A stretch of 64,000 nucleotides of DNA from Pelistega europaea (GCF_013133775.1 NZ_JABGBO010000005.1:124001-188000); one strand, 5' to 3'. Positions 20,488 to 29,319 are shown, counted from the first letter of the stretch. Notes: generated by a model not told the origin, from the sequence alone. Made by a program: numbers and translations.

Positions 20488-20551
20488 ATCTTCTCTGCTG
20501 TTTTTTGTCTTAAATAGGCATGGAAATATCCCGTAGTACTTGCTAAATATA

Positions 20552-20663
20552 GGGTCTACTTATTGGGTGGATAAACATAATAAGTAAACCCTTTCAGTCA
20601 TAAACTGAGGGCTTATTCCAGGCGATACATTTTTAAAACAGTGCATTGATTATTCACGCACTG
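20552..20663 (+). promoter_or_regulatory. Multi-hairpin leader between argF and argG
   Basis: Three stems in series. GGGTCTACTTATT (20552-20564) pairs with AATAAGTAAACCC (20579-20591). CCCTTTCAGT (20589-20598) pairs with ACTGAGGG (20604-20611) and shares the CCC, so the first two cannot both be complete. CAGTGC (20639-20644) pairs with GCACTG (20658-20663). It could be an argF terminator or an attenuator-like leader of argG. Confidence 0.4.
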
Positions 20664-20767
20664 ATTTGAAACAAAATACGGCTAATCAGGCTTTTAGGCT
20701 TTTGCAAACCTAATTTAAGGCGTAAAATATGCCTACATTATTAATCCTTATTGATTGAGTAATTAAC

Positions 20768-21988
20768 ATGAGCGATATTAAAAAAGTAGTTCTCGCCTAT
20801 TCTGGCGGTCTTGATACATCTGTAATTCTAAAATGGTTACAAGACACTTACCAATGCGAGGTGGTGACTTTTACTGCTGACATTGGCCAAGGCGAAGAGC
20901 TTGAACCAGCACGTGCGAAAGCATTAAAGTTTGGCATCAAACCTGAAAACATCTTTATCGAAGACTTACGCGAAGAGTTCGTGCGTGATTTTGTATTCCC
21001 TATGTTCCGTGCCAACGCCATTTACGAAGGCGAATACTTGCTAGGTACTTCTATCGCTCGTCCTCTTATTGCCAAACGACAAATTGAAATTGCTAAGCAA
21101 TTAAACGCAGACGCGGTTTCTCACGGTGCAACAGGTAAAGGCAACGACCAAGTCCGCTTTGAGCTTGGTTACTATGCACTAAATCCAAATATCCGCGTTA
21201 TTGCTCCTTGGCGTGAATGGGATTTACTCTCTCGCGAAAAACTCCTTGCCTACGCTGAAAAAGCTGGCATTGAAATTGAGATGAAACACAAACAAGGTGG
21301 TGCTCCTTACTCTATGGATGCCAACCTACTTCACATCAGCTACGAAGGTCGTCACCTCGAAGACCCAAATGCTGAAGCAGAAGAAAGCATGTGGCGTTGG
21401 ACTGTTTCACCAGAAGCAGCTCCTGATGCTCCTGAATATATCGACCTTGAGTACGAACGTGGTGACATCGTTGCTATTAACGGTGTTCGTTTAAGTCCTG
21501 CTGCCGTATTAGCAAAACTTAATGAGCTTGGTGGCAAACACGGTATTGGTCGTCTTGACCTTGTTGAAAACCGTTATGTAGGCATGAAATCTCGCGGTTG
21601 TTATGAAACCCCAGGGGGAACTATCATGCTTAAAGGTCACCGTGCGATTGAATCTATCACACTTGACCGTGAGGTGGCTCACCTTAAAGACGACCTTATG
21701 CCTCGTTATGCTGCATTGGTTTACAATGGCTACTGGTGGTCTCCTGAGCGTAAAGCCTTGCAAGTGCTTATTGACCACACTCAAGAGCATGTCAACGGTT
21801 TTGTTCGTCTTAAACTCTACAAAGGTGGCGTGTACACTGTATCTCGCGACTCTAAAGATAGCTTGTTTGATAAGACTATTGCTACTTTTGATGATGACGG
21901 TGGTGCTTATAACCAAGCAGATGCTGCTGGCTTTATTAAGCTCAATGCATTGCGTATGCGTATTGAAAGCAAAGCTGGTCGTAAATAA
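20768..21988 (+). CDS. argG: Argininosuccinate synthase
   Basis: ATP-dependent ligation of citrulline and aspartate, 406 aa. The N-terminal PP-loop is [11 protein letters not shown], and [14 protein letters not shown] and [16 protein letters not shown] are characteristic of ArgG. Start ATG at 20768 with weak ribosome-binding site. Its composition matches its neighbours. Downstream lies a long inverted repeat. Confidence 0.97.
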   Translation: MSDIKKVVLAYSGGLDTSVILKWLQDTYQCEVVTFTADIGQGEELEPARAKALKFGIKPENIFIEDLREEFVRDFVFPMFRANAIYEGEYLLGTSIARPLIAKRQIEIAKQLNADAVSHGATGKGNDQVRFELGYYALNPNIRVIAPWREWDLLSREKLLAYAEKAGIEIEMKHKQGGAPYSMDANLLHISYEGRHLEDPNAEAEESMWRWTVSPEAAPDAPEYIDLEYERGDIVAINGVRLSPAAVLAKLNELGGKHGIGRLDLVENRYVGMKSRGCYETPGGTIMLKGHRAIESITLDREVAHLKDDLMPRYAALVYNGYWWSPERKALQVLIDHTQEHVNGFVRLKLYKGGVYTVSRDSKDSLFDKTIATFDDDGGAYNQADAAGFIKLNALRMRIESKAGRK

Positions 21989-22009
21989 AATTAGCTTTTA
22001 ATCATTCAC

Positions 22010-22147
22010 TTTTAACCTGTCAAAGAGGTCTATAGGAGTTTTAAGCAATCGCATAATAAGGTCTTTTAAGACCACTTTAGCGACTCTTGTTTATTGGGCT
22101 TATGCTCATACACTCCCCTGACCTCTTTGACTCAATGCTGGTTAAAA
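22010..22147 (+). ncRNA. Structured intergenic element, candidate small RNA or complex terminator
   Basis: A 138-nt region closes on itself. TTTTAACC (22010-22017) pairs with GGTTAAAA (22140-22147), and GTCAAAGAGGTC (22019-22030) pairs perfectly with GACCTCTTTGAC (22120-22131). AGGAGT opposite ACTCC continues the stem. Inside are GGTCTT/AAGACC (22060-22073), flanked by TCGC/GCGA, and a GGGC-TTAT-GCTC hairpin. Long stem plus internal bubbles is RNA-like, even somewhat 6S-like in outline, but I see no conserved 6S sequence. It is not followed by a clear T run. Confidence 0.4.
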
Positions 22148-22195
22148 CTCAAGCATAGTTAAACAAAAGGCAAGCTTCTAAGAAGACAAAACTGA

Positions 22196-22265
22196 TACTG
22201 TCTTCTACAATCACTATAATTCAACAAGCTTGTACTGTCTTCTACATATCACTATGATTCAACAA
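22196..22265. repeat. 37-bp direct repeat covering the 5' end of the rhodanese gene
   Basis: TACTGTCTTCTACA...TATAATTCAACAA at 22196 recurs from 22233 with the start codon (ATGATTCAACAA). In the upstream copy the ATG is ATA. The gene's 5' end is therefore duplicated with loss of the start codon in the outer copy. Confidence 0.85.
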
Positions 22266-22574
22266 ATCACCGTTCAGACACTCAAACAATGGCTAGATGA
22301 AGGCCGAGATATTACTCTTCTTGATGTCAGAGAAGACAATGAAGTGGCTTTTGCCAATATTCCTGGTCACCTCCATATCCCAATGCACTTGATTCCTATC
22401 CGTCATGCCGAGATTGACGATAGTAAGCCACTTGTGATTTATTGTCATCATGGCATGCGTAGTTTACAAACAGGCTTATATCTCACTGAGGTAGGGTTTG
22501 AAGACGTTTATAATGTCCAAGGCGGTATTGATGCATGGTCAACAGAAATCGATACTTCTGTGCCTAGATATTAA
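22254..22574 (+). CDS. Rhodanese-like domain protein
   Basis: Single-domain rhodanese of 106 aa, likely sulfurtransferase or sulfur/thiol handling in the cytoplasm. The active-site loop is YCHHGMRS with cysteine at about residue 64, and LLDVRE and NVQGGIDAW are typical of the family. The chosen ATG (22254) begins MIQQITV; an upstream in-frame codon would add eight unconserved residues. No Shine-Dalgarno is evident. Physiological acceptor unknown. Confidence 0.88.
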   Translation: MIQQITVQTLKQWLDEGRDITLLDVREDNEVAFANIPGHLHIPMHLIPIRHAEIDDSKPLVIYCHHGMRSLQTGLYLTEVGFEDVYNVQGGIDAWSTEIDTSVPRY

Positions 22575-22595
22575 ATCTTTTTAGCATTCCCTTTA

Positions 22596-22700
22596 CAACT
22601 TTATTTTTCTTGTAGCGTAATTACACCCAACAACTTTATTTTCCTTGCAGTGTAATTACACCCAACAACTTTATTTTCTCTGCCGAATAATTACACTTGA
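22596..22700. repeat. Three-copy 35-bp tandem repeat after the rhodanese gene
   Basis: CAACTTTATTTT...AATTACACC units begin at 22596, 22631 and 22666, increasingly diverged. Confidence 0.88.
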
Positions 22701-22733
22701 AAAAAGTGCCTAAAGCAGTTATTATTCATGCTT

Positions 22734-22752
22734 GATAATAATTATCATTTCC
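22734..22752 (+). promoter_or_regulatory. Fur box upstream of fbpA
   Basis: GATAATAATTATCATTTCC, followed by further TTATCATTATTG and TTATCATAAT hexamer-like stretches up to about 22795. It lies 137 bp or less before the fbpA start. Confidence 0.7.
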
Positions 22753-22888
22753 AAAATTATTTATCATTATTGTAATTATTTATCATAATATTATTTGCCA
22801 AGGTTTTCTTCTATTATTCACACATCATCTAAATAAGTTTAGCAGAAAACCAGCATCATTCAGTTGTTTTTATTTGGAGGGATTTCCT

Positions 22889-23917
22889 ATGACTTTTAAT
22901 ACCTTACTCAAGCCACTTGTGATTGCCTGCGCATTAACAGGCTCTCTTGCTCAAGCCGCAGAGGAAGTCAATATTTATACCACTCGTGAGCCAGGTTTAT
23001 TACAACCGCTGTTAGAGCAATTTACTAAAGACACAGGTATTAAAGCGAATACCGTATTTGTAAAAGATGGTTTGGCTGAACGTGTGGCAAATGAAGGTGA
23101 GAAGTCCCCTGCTGATGTATTAATGGTTGTGGATATTGGCAACTTGACTGACCTTGTTGAAAAAGGTCTTTCTCAACCCATCCAATCAGCAACGCTAGAG
23201 AAAGCTATCCCTGCACAATATCGCGATCCAGCCGGCAACTGGTACGCCCTCTCATTGCGTGATCGCGTGCTATATGCAGCCAAGGATTTAGACTTAAAAA
23301 ACTTTACCTATGAAGAACTTGCTGATCCTAAATGGAAAGGCAAGGTATGCATCCGCTCTGGTCAACATCCATATAACACCAGCTTAGTCGCTGCTCTTAT
23401 TGCTCATGATGGTGAAGCTAAAACAGAAGCATGGCTCAAAGGGGTGAAAGCCAATCTTGCACGCAAAGCTGCTGGTGGCGATCGTGATGTAGCTCGCGAT
23501 ATTCTTGCTGGTATTTGCGATATTGGTATCGCTAATGCTTATTATGTAGGTCGCATGTTAAATGCAGAACCAGGCTCTGACCAACGTAAATGGGGAGAAG
23601 CCATTAAAGTCATTCGCCCAGTTTTTGCTGGTGCCAAAGATGGTGGGACACATGCTAATGTATCTGGTGCAGTTGTCGCTAAAAATGCCCCTCACAAAGA
23701 GAATGCAGTGAAACTTTTAGAGTACTTGGTTAGCCCTAAAGCACAAGCCATGTATGCTAAAGTAAATTACGAATATCCTGTGGTAGCTGGCTCTGAATTA
23801 GATCCTACTGTGGCATCTTTTGGCGAGTTTAAACCCGATACCTTACCACTTGGGGAAATCTCTAAAAATCGCAAAAAAGCCAGTGCGTTAGTGGAAAAAG
23901 TTGGCTTTGATAACTAA
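22889..23917 (+). CDS. fbpA: Iron(III) ABC transporter periplasmic binding protein
   Basis: FbpA/AfuA/IdiA-type ferric-binding protein, 342 aa. A signal peptide ends near LAQAAEEVNIYTTREPGL. Segments such as KVCIRSGQHPYNTSL and GICDIGIANAYYVGRML are typical of the class and hold likely tyrosine iron ligands. A GGAGG site lies 8 nt before the ATG at 22889; the TTG at 22874 overlaps that site and is excluded. Permease and ATPase genes follow; Fur control is likely. Whether it binds free Fe3+ or a chelate is not determinable. Confidence 0.92.
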   Translation: MTFNTLLKPLVIACALTGSLAQAAEEVNIYTTREPGLLQPLLEQFTKDTGIKANTVFVKDGLAERVANEGEKSPADVLMVVDIGNLTDLVEKGLSQPIQSATLEKAIPAQYRDPAGNWYALSLRDRVLYAAKDLDLKNFTYEELADPKWKGKVCIRSGQHPYNTSLVAALIAHDGEAKTEAWLKGVKANLARKAAGGDRDVARDILAGICDIGIANAYYVGRMLNAEPGSDQRKWGEAIKVIRPVFAGAKDGGTHANVSGAVVAKNAPHKENAVKLLEYLVSPKAQAMYAKVNYEYPVVAGSELDPTVASFGEFKPDTLPLGEISKNRKKASALVEKVGFDN

Positions 23918-23948
23918 CTTCCTTTATTCAGCAATTTATACATAAACC

Positions 23949-25589
23949 ATGCCATTGCAAAAAAATAATCGGATTACCTTTACTCAATGCCTTGGCTGGT
24001 TAATTGTATTCAGCGTTATAGCACCTGTTTTTAGCCTATTTATCCTCGCCATATCAGGAAATTTTGGTCATTGGGATAGCTTAATCCGTTATGTATTGCC
24101 CTATGCCCTAAATAACACAGCGATTTTGCTTATAGGTACTGGTATTATGGTGGGTCTCATTGGCACAGGTGCTGCTTGGCTCACTTGTGCCTACCAATTT
24201 CCTACACGTAACCTACTGGTATGGGCATTGCTATTACCCTTAGCAATTCCCACCTATATTATGGCATTCGCCTATCTAGATTTATTACATCCACTCGGTC
24301 CTATCCAAACAGTGATTCGCGAGTTGCTCGGCTATGAATCCCCTCGACAATTTCGCCTACCAGACCTACGCGGCATGCCAGGGGCTATTTTCGTGATGGG
24401 CATGGCACTTTATCCCTATGTCTATCTTAATGTACGCGTGATGTTTATGAGCCAATCGGCAAATCTAGTCGAAGCCGCTCGTACGCTGGGCTGCACACCT
24501 ACTCAGACATTTTACCGTTTAATTCTTCCCATGGCACGCCCTGCTATTGTCGTAGGAATTAGTCTTACCTTACTAGAAACCTTGAATGATATTGGTGCCT
24601 CAGAATTTCTAGGGATTAAGACATTAACCGTCTCTATCTATACCGAATGGGTGACACGCTCTAACCTTGCAGGAGCCTCGCAAATAGCGATTTTTATGCT
24701 TTTTATCGTCACCTTTTTAATATATATTGAACGCCTCAGTCGCCAACGTCAGCGTTATACTAATACTCAACGCCTACACCCTATCCAACCTATAGTATTG
24801 ACGGGTTACAAAGCCTTTATCGCTTTATGTCTAGGTTGGTTGCCTGTAGTGGTTGGTTTTGCTTTTCCAGCCCTCTATCTTATTTCTGAAACCATTAAAC
24901 GACTAGAAAATGTCGGTGCTATTTCCAATGCATTGTGGCATAGTACGGTAAATACTGTGACCCTAGCCGCAGTAGCAACTATTGTGACCGTCATTTTTGG
25001 TGTAATCATTGCTTGGGTAGTACGTCAACCACGCTTCCGCTATGCAAAAAGTATGGTGCGACTAGGCAGTCTAGGCTATGCTATTCCTGGTTCTGTACTC
25101 GCTATTGGCTTGGTGACCCCTCTAGTATGGATAGACAATGGGATTAGTGCTGCAATGAGTGCCATATTCTCATTACCACCCCAACTCTATATCATGGGAA
25201 GTATAGCAGGACTAGTTATTGCCTATTACATTCGATTCTTAACAATTAGCATCGGTTCAACTGAATCTGGCTATACACGTATCCCCATATCGCTAGACCA
25301 AGCAGCACGCAGTTTACGTTGTAACGATAAACAAGTGTTCACACGTGTGCACTGGCCTTTATTAAAACCCGCGTTAGGAGCTGCGGCATTATTGGTATTT
25401 GTTGATGCCATGAAAGAATTATCTGCAACTTTGCTGTTGCGCCCACTAAATTTTGAGACACTATCTACTTGGTTATATGCCGAAGCTGCTCGCGGTACCT
25501 ATGAGGAAGGAGCCATTGCTGCCTTGCTAATCGTATTGGTGGGATTAGTTCCTGTGATTTTCCTTGCCAAGACGCAGTTTAAAACATGA
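23949..25589 (+). CDS. fbpB: Iron(III) ABC transporter permease
   Basis: A 546-aa fused permease with two halves of about six membrane segments each. Both contain an EAA loop contacting the ATPase (LVEAARTLGCTPTQTFYRLILPM and, in the second half, LDQAARSLRCNDKQVFTRVHWP). This is the FbpB/SfuB architecture. It begins 31 bp after fbpA without an obvious Shine-Dalgarno. Confidence 0.93.
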   Translation: MPLQKNNRITFTQCLGWLIVFSVIAPVFSLFILAISGNFGHWDSLIRYVLPYALNNTAILLIGTGIMVGLIGTGAAWLTCAYQFPTRNLLVWALLLPLAIPTYIMAFAYLDLLHPLGPIQTVIRELLGYESPRQFRLPDLRGMPGAIFVMGMALYPYVYLNVRVMFMSQSANLVEAARTLGCTPTQTFYRLILPMARPAIVVGISLTLLETLNDIGASEFLGIKTLTVSIYTEWVTRSNLAGASQIAIFMLFIVTFLIYIERLSRQRQRYTNTQRLHPIQPIVLTGYKAFIALCLGWLPVVVGFAFPALYLISETIKRLENVGAISNALWHSTVNTVTLAAVATIVTVIFGVIIAWVVRQPRFRYAKSMVRLGSLGYAIPGSVLAIGLVTPLVWIDNGISAAMSAIFSLPPQLYIMGSIAGLVIAYYIRFLTISIGSTESGYTRIPISLDQAARSLRCNDKQVFTRVHWPLLKPALGAAALLVFVDAMKELSATLLLRPLNFETLSTWLYAEAARGTYEEGAIAALLIVLVGLVPVIFLAKTQFKT

Positions 25590-25623
25590 TAGAGCTAACT
25601 GTTGGCATAGCTATGGAAATAAC

Positions 25624-25670
25624 CCATAGGAAACAATCCACCTACAACTCCATAGGAAACAACCTACTAT
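25624..25670. repeat. 26-bp direct repeat between fbpB and fbpC
   Basis: CCATAGGAAACAA at 25624 recurs at 25650, with related CCATAAAAAA and CCATCGG echoes downstream. The 204-bp spacer it sits in interrupts an otherwise tight operon. Confidence 0.7.
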
Positions 25671-25793
25671 GGTTGCCAAATATCCAGCCATCGGAGTTTA
25701 ATGGGAAAGTAGCTATAACTCCATAAAAAATAGTGGCTATATTTTGGGTAGTTAGGTTGATTTAAGATAAATGATTTTTGAAAAAGGTGAAAA

Positions 25794-26441
25794 ATGCTTC
25801 TACAACTGAATGATGTTAAACTCGGTTATCCCCAAGGAAATGGTTTTAAAACCATCATAGAAGCATTTTCTATGCATTTAGCTCGTGGGGAAAATGCCTG
25901 CCTACTAGGCTCCTCTGGATGTGGCAAGACAACGATTTTGCGAGCTATTGCAGGATTTGAACCCTTGTATGGAGGGGAAATTCTTCTCGATGGGGATATT
26001 ATTGCCAAAACAGGCTACATGGTGCCACCTGAGCAACGGCATATTGGAATGATGTTCCAAGACTATGCCCTCTTTCCTCATCTCACTGTGGCACAGAATA
26101 TCGCTTTTGGACTACATCATTTACCCAAGGCACAGATCAAGCAAACCACCCACGAAATGTTGACTCTTATCGGTCTCCCTGGCTATGCGAAATCCTATCC
26201 CCACGAACTATCTGGAGGACAACAACAACGTGTTGCCCTTGCTCGTGCTATCGCTCCTGAACCAAAGTTATTACTGCTAGATGAACCGTTTTCTAATTTA
26301 GATGTAGATACCAGAGAGAAACTTGCTACCGAGGTATGCGATATTCTGAAAGATAAGCAACTCAGTGCCATTTTAGTGACGCACAACCGTGCAGAGGCAG
26401 ATGTTTTTGCCAAACAGATTTACCATATAGGAGAAATCTAG
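25794..26441 (+). CDS. fbpC: Iron(III) ABC transporter ATPase, short form
   Basis: ABC ATPase with Walker A GSSGCGKTT, Q-loop FQDYALFPH, signature LSGGQQQRVALARA, Walker B LLLDEP and H-loop VTHNRAEA. At 215 aa it lacks the C-terminal TOBE-like regulatory region of most FbpC proteins (about 350 aa) and ends shortly after the H-loop. The core needed for ATP hydrolysis is complete, so it may work without that region. AAGGTG lies before the ATG. Assigned to fbpAB by position and orientation. Confidence 0.88.
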   Translation: MLLQLNDVKLGYPQGNGFKTIIEAFSMHLARGENACLLGSSGCGKTTILRAIAGFEPLYGGEILLDGDIIAKTGYMVPPEQRHIGMMFQDYALFPHLTVAQNIAFGLHHLPKAQIKQTTHEMLTLIGLPGYAKSYPHELSGGQQQRVALARAIAPEPKLLLLDEPFSNLDVDTREKLATEVCDILKDKQLSAILVTHNRAEADVFAKQIYHIGEI

Positions 26442-26566
26442 CAAAAGCCATGTAGTTTTTTATAGAATAAGCTCAGCACTAAAGAAGTGATACCATCGCC
26501 TGTAGTAGCGAGAAAAGCAAAGGGGAAAATAAGGAAGTGATATACTGAACTGATGTATTGACCTGA

Positions 26567-26642
26567 TGGTGGGTGCTACAGGGGTCGAACCTGTGACCTA
26601 CGCCTTGTAAGGGCGCCGCTCTACCAACTGAGCTAAGCACCC
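26567..26642 (-). tRNA. tRNA-Val (anticodon TAC)
   Basis: Reverse-strand sequence GGGTGCTTAGCTCAG..., 76 nt with an encoded CCA. Acceptor GGGTGCT/AGCACCC, anticodon loop CTTACAA, and T arm with GTTCGAACC are all canonical. It is the downstream one of two identical copies. Confidence 0.97.
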
Positions 26643-26669
26643 ATCAGTGTGATGAACGATGCTAGAAGA

Positions 26670-26745
26670 TGGTGGGTGCTACAGGGGTCGAACCTGTGAC
26701 CTACGCCTTGTAAGGGCGCCGCTCTACCAACTGAGCTAAGCACCC
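26670..26745 (-). tRNA. tRNA-Val (anticodon TAC)
   Basis: Same 76-nt gene as the neighbouring copy, including encoded CCA, 27 bp upstream of it on the reverse strand. The two are very likely processed from one transcript. Confidence 0.97.
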
Positions 26746-26875
26746 ATCTGCGTGCATCGAAGTATTAAATTATAAGGAGGTTTTCGCTCTTTGGCAAGAT
26801 TTTGCATACATCAAAGACTTATTTTTTTAATTTAAAGTTGTTTTAACACAACATTTTTTCTATTCTAGTGTTGAG

Positions 26876-27054
26876 TTTGCATAGATAGATTTTTCTAGTC
26901 TAGGTTTGCATAGATAGATTTTTCTAGATTAGGATTGCATAGATAGCCTTTTCTAGTCTAGGTTTGCATAAATAGATTTTTCTAGGCTAGGATTGCATAG
27001 ATAGCCTTTTCTAGTCTAGGTTTGCATAAATAGATTTTTCTAGGCTAGGATTGA
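26876..27054. repeat. 29-bp tandem array of about six units with a 58-bp higher-order period
   Basis: GCAT anchors recur at 26879, 26908, 26937, 26966, 26995 and 27024, exactly 29 bp apart. Units alternate between two variants (TTGCATAGATAGCC... and TTTGCATAAATAGA...). The 58-bp pair from about 26935 repeats from 26993. Between tRNA-Val and the HU gene. No spacers, so not a CRISPR. Confidence 0.95.
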
Positions 27055-27076
27055 GTTTACATATGATAGACATAAG

Positions 27077-27100
27077 AAAGCCACCTCAAGAGGTGGCTTT
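27077..27100 (-). terminator. Terminator of the HU gene
   Basis: AAAGCCACCT, a 4-nt loop, then AGGTGGCTTT, 23 bp beyond the HU stop codon. Strong on either strand. Confidence 0.85.
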
Positions 27101-27122
27101 TATCACAAAACAGTAAAACAAA

Positions 27123-27395
27123 TTATTTAACTGCTTCTTTTAATGCTTTACCTGGAACAAACTTAGGTACTTTAGCCTTTTTGATTTTAATCTCTTCACC
27201 AGTGCGTGGGTTACGACCAGTACGCGCTGCGCGAACAGAAACACGGAAAGTACCAAAACCTACTAGGGTTACTGTATCGCCCTTTTTAAGTGTCGCTTTT
27301 ACAGCTTCGATAGTAGCATCTAAAGCACGACCAGCAGCAGCTTTAGAAATCTCTGCTTTTTCAGCAATTTTTTCAACTAATTCAGTTTTATTCAT
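27123..27395 (-). CDS. hupB: DNA-binding protein HU
   Basis: Histone-like nucleoid protein of 90 aa. [39 protein letters not shown] and [11 protein letters not shown] match the HU family over its full length. The ATG at 27395 lies behind GGGG and is preferred to the TTG immediately before it. It is transcribed alone. Which of the HU paralog names applies is by analogy. Confidence 0.95.
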   Translation of the reverse strand: MNKTELVEKIAEKAEISKAAAGRALDATIEAVKATLKKGDTVTLVGFGTFRVSVRAARTGRNPRTGEEIKIKKAKVPKFVPGKALKEAVK

Positions 27396-27600
27396 CAAAT
27401 TACCCCTATAAGAATGAGTACAAAAAAACTTCTTTCGTTATAATCTCTTGAATAACCTTGTCTGTCAAGTATTTACCTATAAAAAACTCCATTTATCAGG
27501 GTATATCACTATTTTTCAGGCTGAATTGCCCCAATTCTGTGGGTTTTTCATCACATAACAAGCACTTCTGCCCTTTCTTTGCACTTTCTTATAGCCTTAT

Positions 27601-27705
27601 GACACAGCATCTTTTTTAAGCAAAAAAACACTCCCTTACCTTTGGTGCTGGCTGCTATTTCACTTATGGCACATCGTCTTTTTTAAGCAAAAAAGCACTC
27701 CCTAG
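27601..27705. repeat. 67-bp spaced duplication of the sulfhydrylase gene terminator region
   Basis: CTTTTTTAAGCAAAAAA.CACTCCCT occurs at 27611 and again at 27678. The inner copy forms half of the functional terminator hairpin; the outer copy is an unpaired remnant. Confidence 0.8.
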
Positions 27706-27717
27706 ACAAGAGTGCTT
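27693..27717 (-). terminator. Terminator of the sulfhydrylase-type gene
   Basis: AAGCACTC and GAGTGCTT pair around a 9-nt loop, with a T run on the reverse strand, 30 bp after the stop codon. Confidence 0.8.
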
Positions 27718-27746
27718 GAATGAAAAAAACTATCAATAAGCTAAAT

Positions 27747-28994
27747 TTAAGCTGATACTGTTTTTTGGTATGCTTGCTCAAAATCGGCAATTAAATCATT
27801 AACATCTTCAATACCGACTGAAATACGCAATAAATTATCAGAAATACCCATTAAGGCACGTTGTTCTGGAGATGCTTCCGCATAAATCGTTGGTGCCACA
27901 GGTAAGCATAAAGTGCGGTTATCACCTAAATGTGTAGCGAGGATAATCGTATTTAAATTATTTAAAAACTTGATTAAATCAATATCATCACGCAATGAAG
28001 TAGCAATTAATGAACCATAGCCTTTGCCCTTAAATAAGGTTTTCGCCAACTGGTGCTGAGGATGATTTTCTAAACCAGGATATTTAACTTCTGCAAAAAT
28101 AGGGCTTTCTTGCATATAACGAGCAAGGGCAAGTGCATTATCATTAGCTTTTTTGGCTCGCAACTCAAAAGTTTCCATGCCAAGTGCAATGCGATTTGCT
28201 GCCTCAGAAGAAAGAGTAGCCCCCATATCCCGCAAGCCCTTTTTCTTAATTTGGGTAATCCCCTGCTTTTCCAAGGGATAACTACGATAAACATCTAAAA
28301 TATTCGGATAACGAGACCAATCAAATAGACCTGTATCCGTCACAGAGCCTCCTAAAGCATTAGCATGACCACAAATAGACTTTGACAAGGAGTGCATCAC
28401 TAAAGAGGCTTTGATTTCTTTACCCTTTAACAAGTAAGGGGTCACCATAGTCATATCCACAAAGTAAATCAACCCTTGTGCTTCACAAAAATCCCCCATC
28501 GCTTTTAAATCACTGACTTGTGTTACGGGATTACCAATGGTCTCGGTAAAAAGCATGCGTGTATTTGGACGAATGGCTGCCTTGACCTCATTGATATTGG
28601 TCGTATCCACCATAGTGACTTCAATACCAAGTTGTTCCAATGTAGAAAAAAGACTCTTGGTATTGCCAAAAATAAAACGACTAGAAATAAAATGATCTCC
28701 CGCTTTTAATAGCGTCAACATGACTGCTGCAATAGCCGCCATACCAGAGGCAAACCCTATCGTAGCAATCCCCTCTTCTAATAGGCTTACCTTATTCTCC
28801 ATTGCTGTCACCGTTGGTGTCCCTTGGCGCGAATAAGCATAACCAGGAGTATTACCAAACACAGCAATCAAATCTCTCACATCATTAAAGGAATACTGGG
28901 CAGATACGTGGATAGGCTTGTGAATAGCATTATGCTCAACTTTTTGGCGACGATCTGCATGAACAATTTTGGTACTAATATTTTGGGAACTCAT
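27747..28994 (-). CDS. Cys/Met metabolism PLP-dependent enzyme (sulfhydrylase/cystathionine synthase type)
   Basis: A 415-aa member of the cystathionine gamma-synthase family (fold type I PLP enzymes). The PLP lysine is in HSLSKSICGHANALGG, and YSRQGTPTV and GFASGMAAIAAVM are family motifs. The substitution pattern around the lysine is not exactly that of classical MetB, MetC or MetZ. O-acyl-homoserine sulfhydrylation or C-S lyase activity are both possible, so no symbol is given. No SAM riboswitch is visible upstream, and there is no clear Shine-Dalgarno. Confidence 0.85.
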   Translation of the reverse strand: MSSQNISTKIVHADRRQKVEHNAIHKPIHVSAQYSFNDVRDLIAVFGNTPGYAYSRQGTPTVTAMENKVSLLEEGIATIGFASGMAAIAAVMLTLLKAGDHFISSRFIFGNTKSLFSTLEQLGIEVTMVDTTNINEVKAAIRPNTRMLFTETIGNPVTQVSDLKAMGDFCEAQGLIYFVDMTMVTPYLLKGKEIKASLVMHSLSKSICGHANALGGSVTDTGLFDWSRYPNILDVYRSYPLEKQGITQIKKKGLRDMGATLSSEAANRIALGMETFELRAKKANDNALALARYMQESPIFAEVKYPGLENHPQHQLAKTLFKGKGYGSLIATSLRDDIDLIKFLNNLNTIILATHLGDNRTLCLPVAPTIYAEASPEQRALMGISDNLLRISVGIEDVNDLIADFEQAYQKTVSA

Positions 28995-29205
28995 GATGTT
29001 TTACTCAAAAAATAAAATGCTTGGGGGTAACAGGAAACAAAATCGATAATTAACAATGAAAAAATAATCCGACTGATGAGAAATACCTGTCATAATCAAC
29101 CAACCTATTACCTTAGCACATTGGGGAAAATAGATATGCAAAGAAGTATAAGCGATAGTTAATAGGGTTACAAAATACGCTTAAAACTTTTAGTTATAAA
29201 TCTGT

Positions 29206-29290
29206 CTTCCATACTCCTGTACTTCCATACTCCTGTACTTCCATACTTCCATACTTCTGTACTTTCATACTTCTGTACTGTCATACTTTT
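29206..29290. repeat. Minisatellite of about 16-bp units (CATACTYCTGTACTTC)
   Basis: Five imperfect CATACTTCTGTACTTC-type units plus one half unit, in direct tandem. Confidence 0.9.
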
Positions 29291-29319
29291 TTAAAAATAT
29301 GCTTTTTAAAAATAAACAT

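Noticed and set aside
21509-21916. 135-aa reverse ORF inside argG
   Set aside because: Antisense to the conserved argG frame.
22010-22147. Confident 6S RNA call
   Set aside because: Overall shape is suggestive, but length is short and no conserved 6S sequence was recognised.
26876-27054. Regular repeats resembling a CRISPR array
   Set aside because: Units are contiguous, with no unique spacers and no cas genes in the window.
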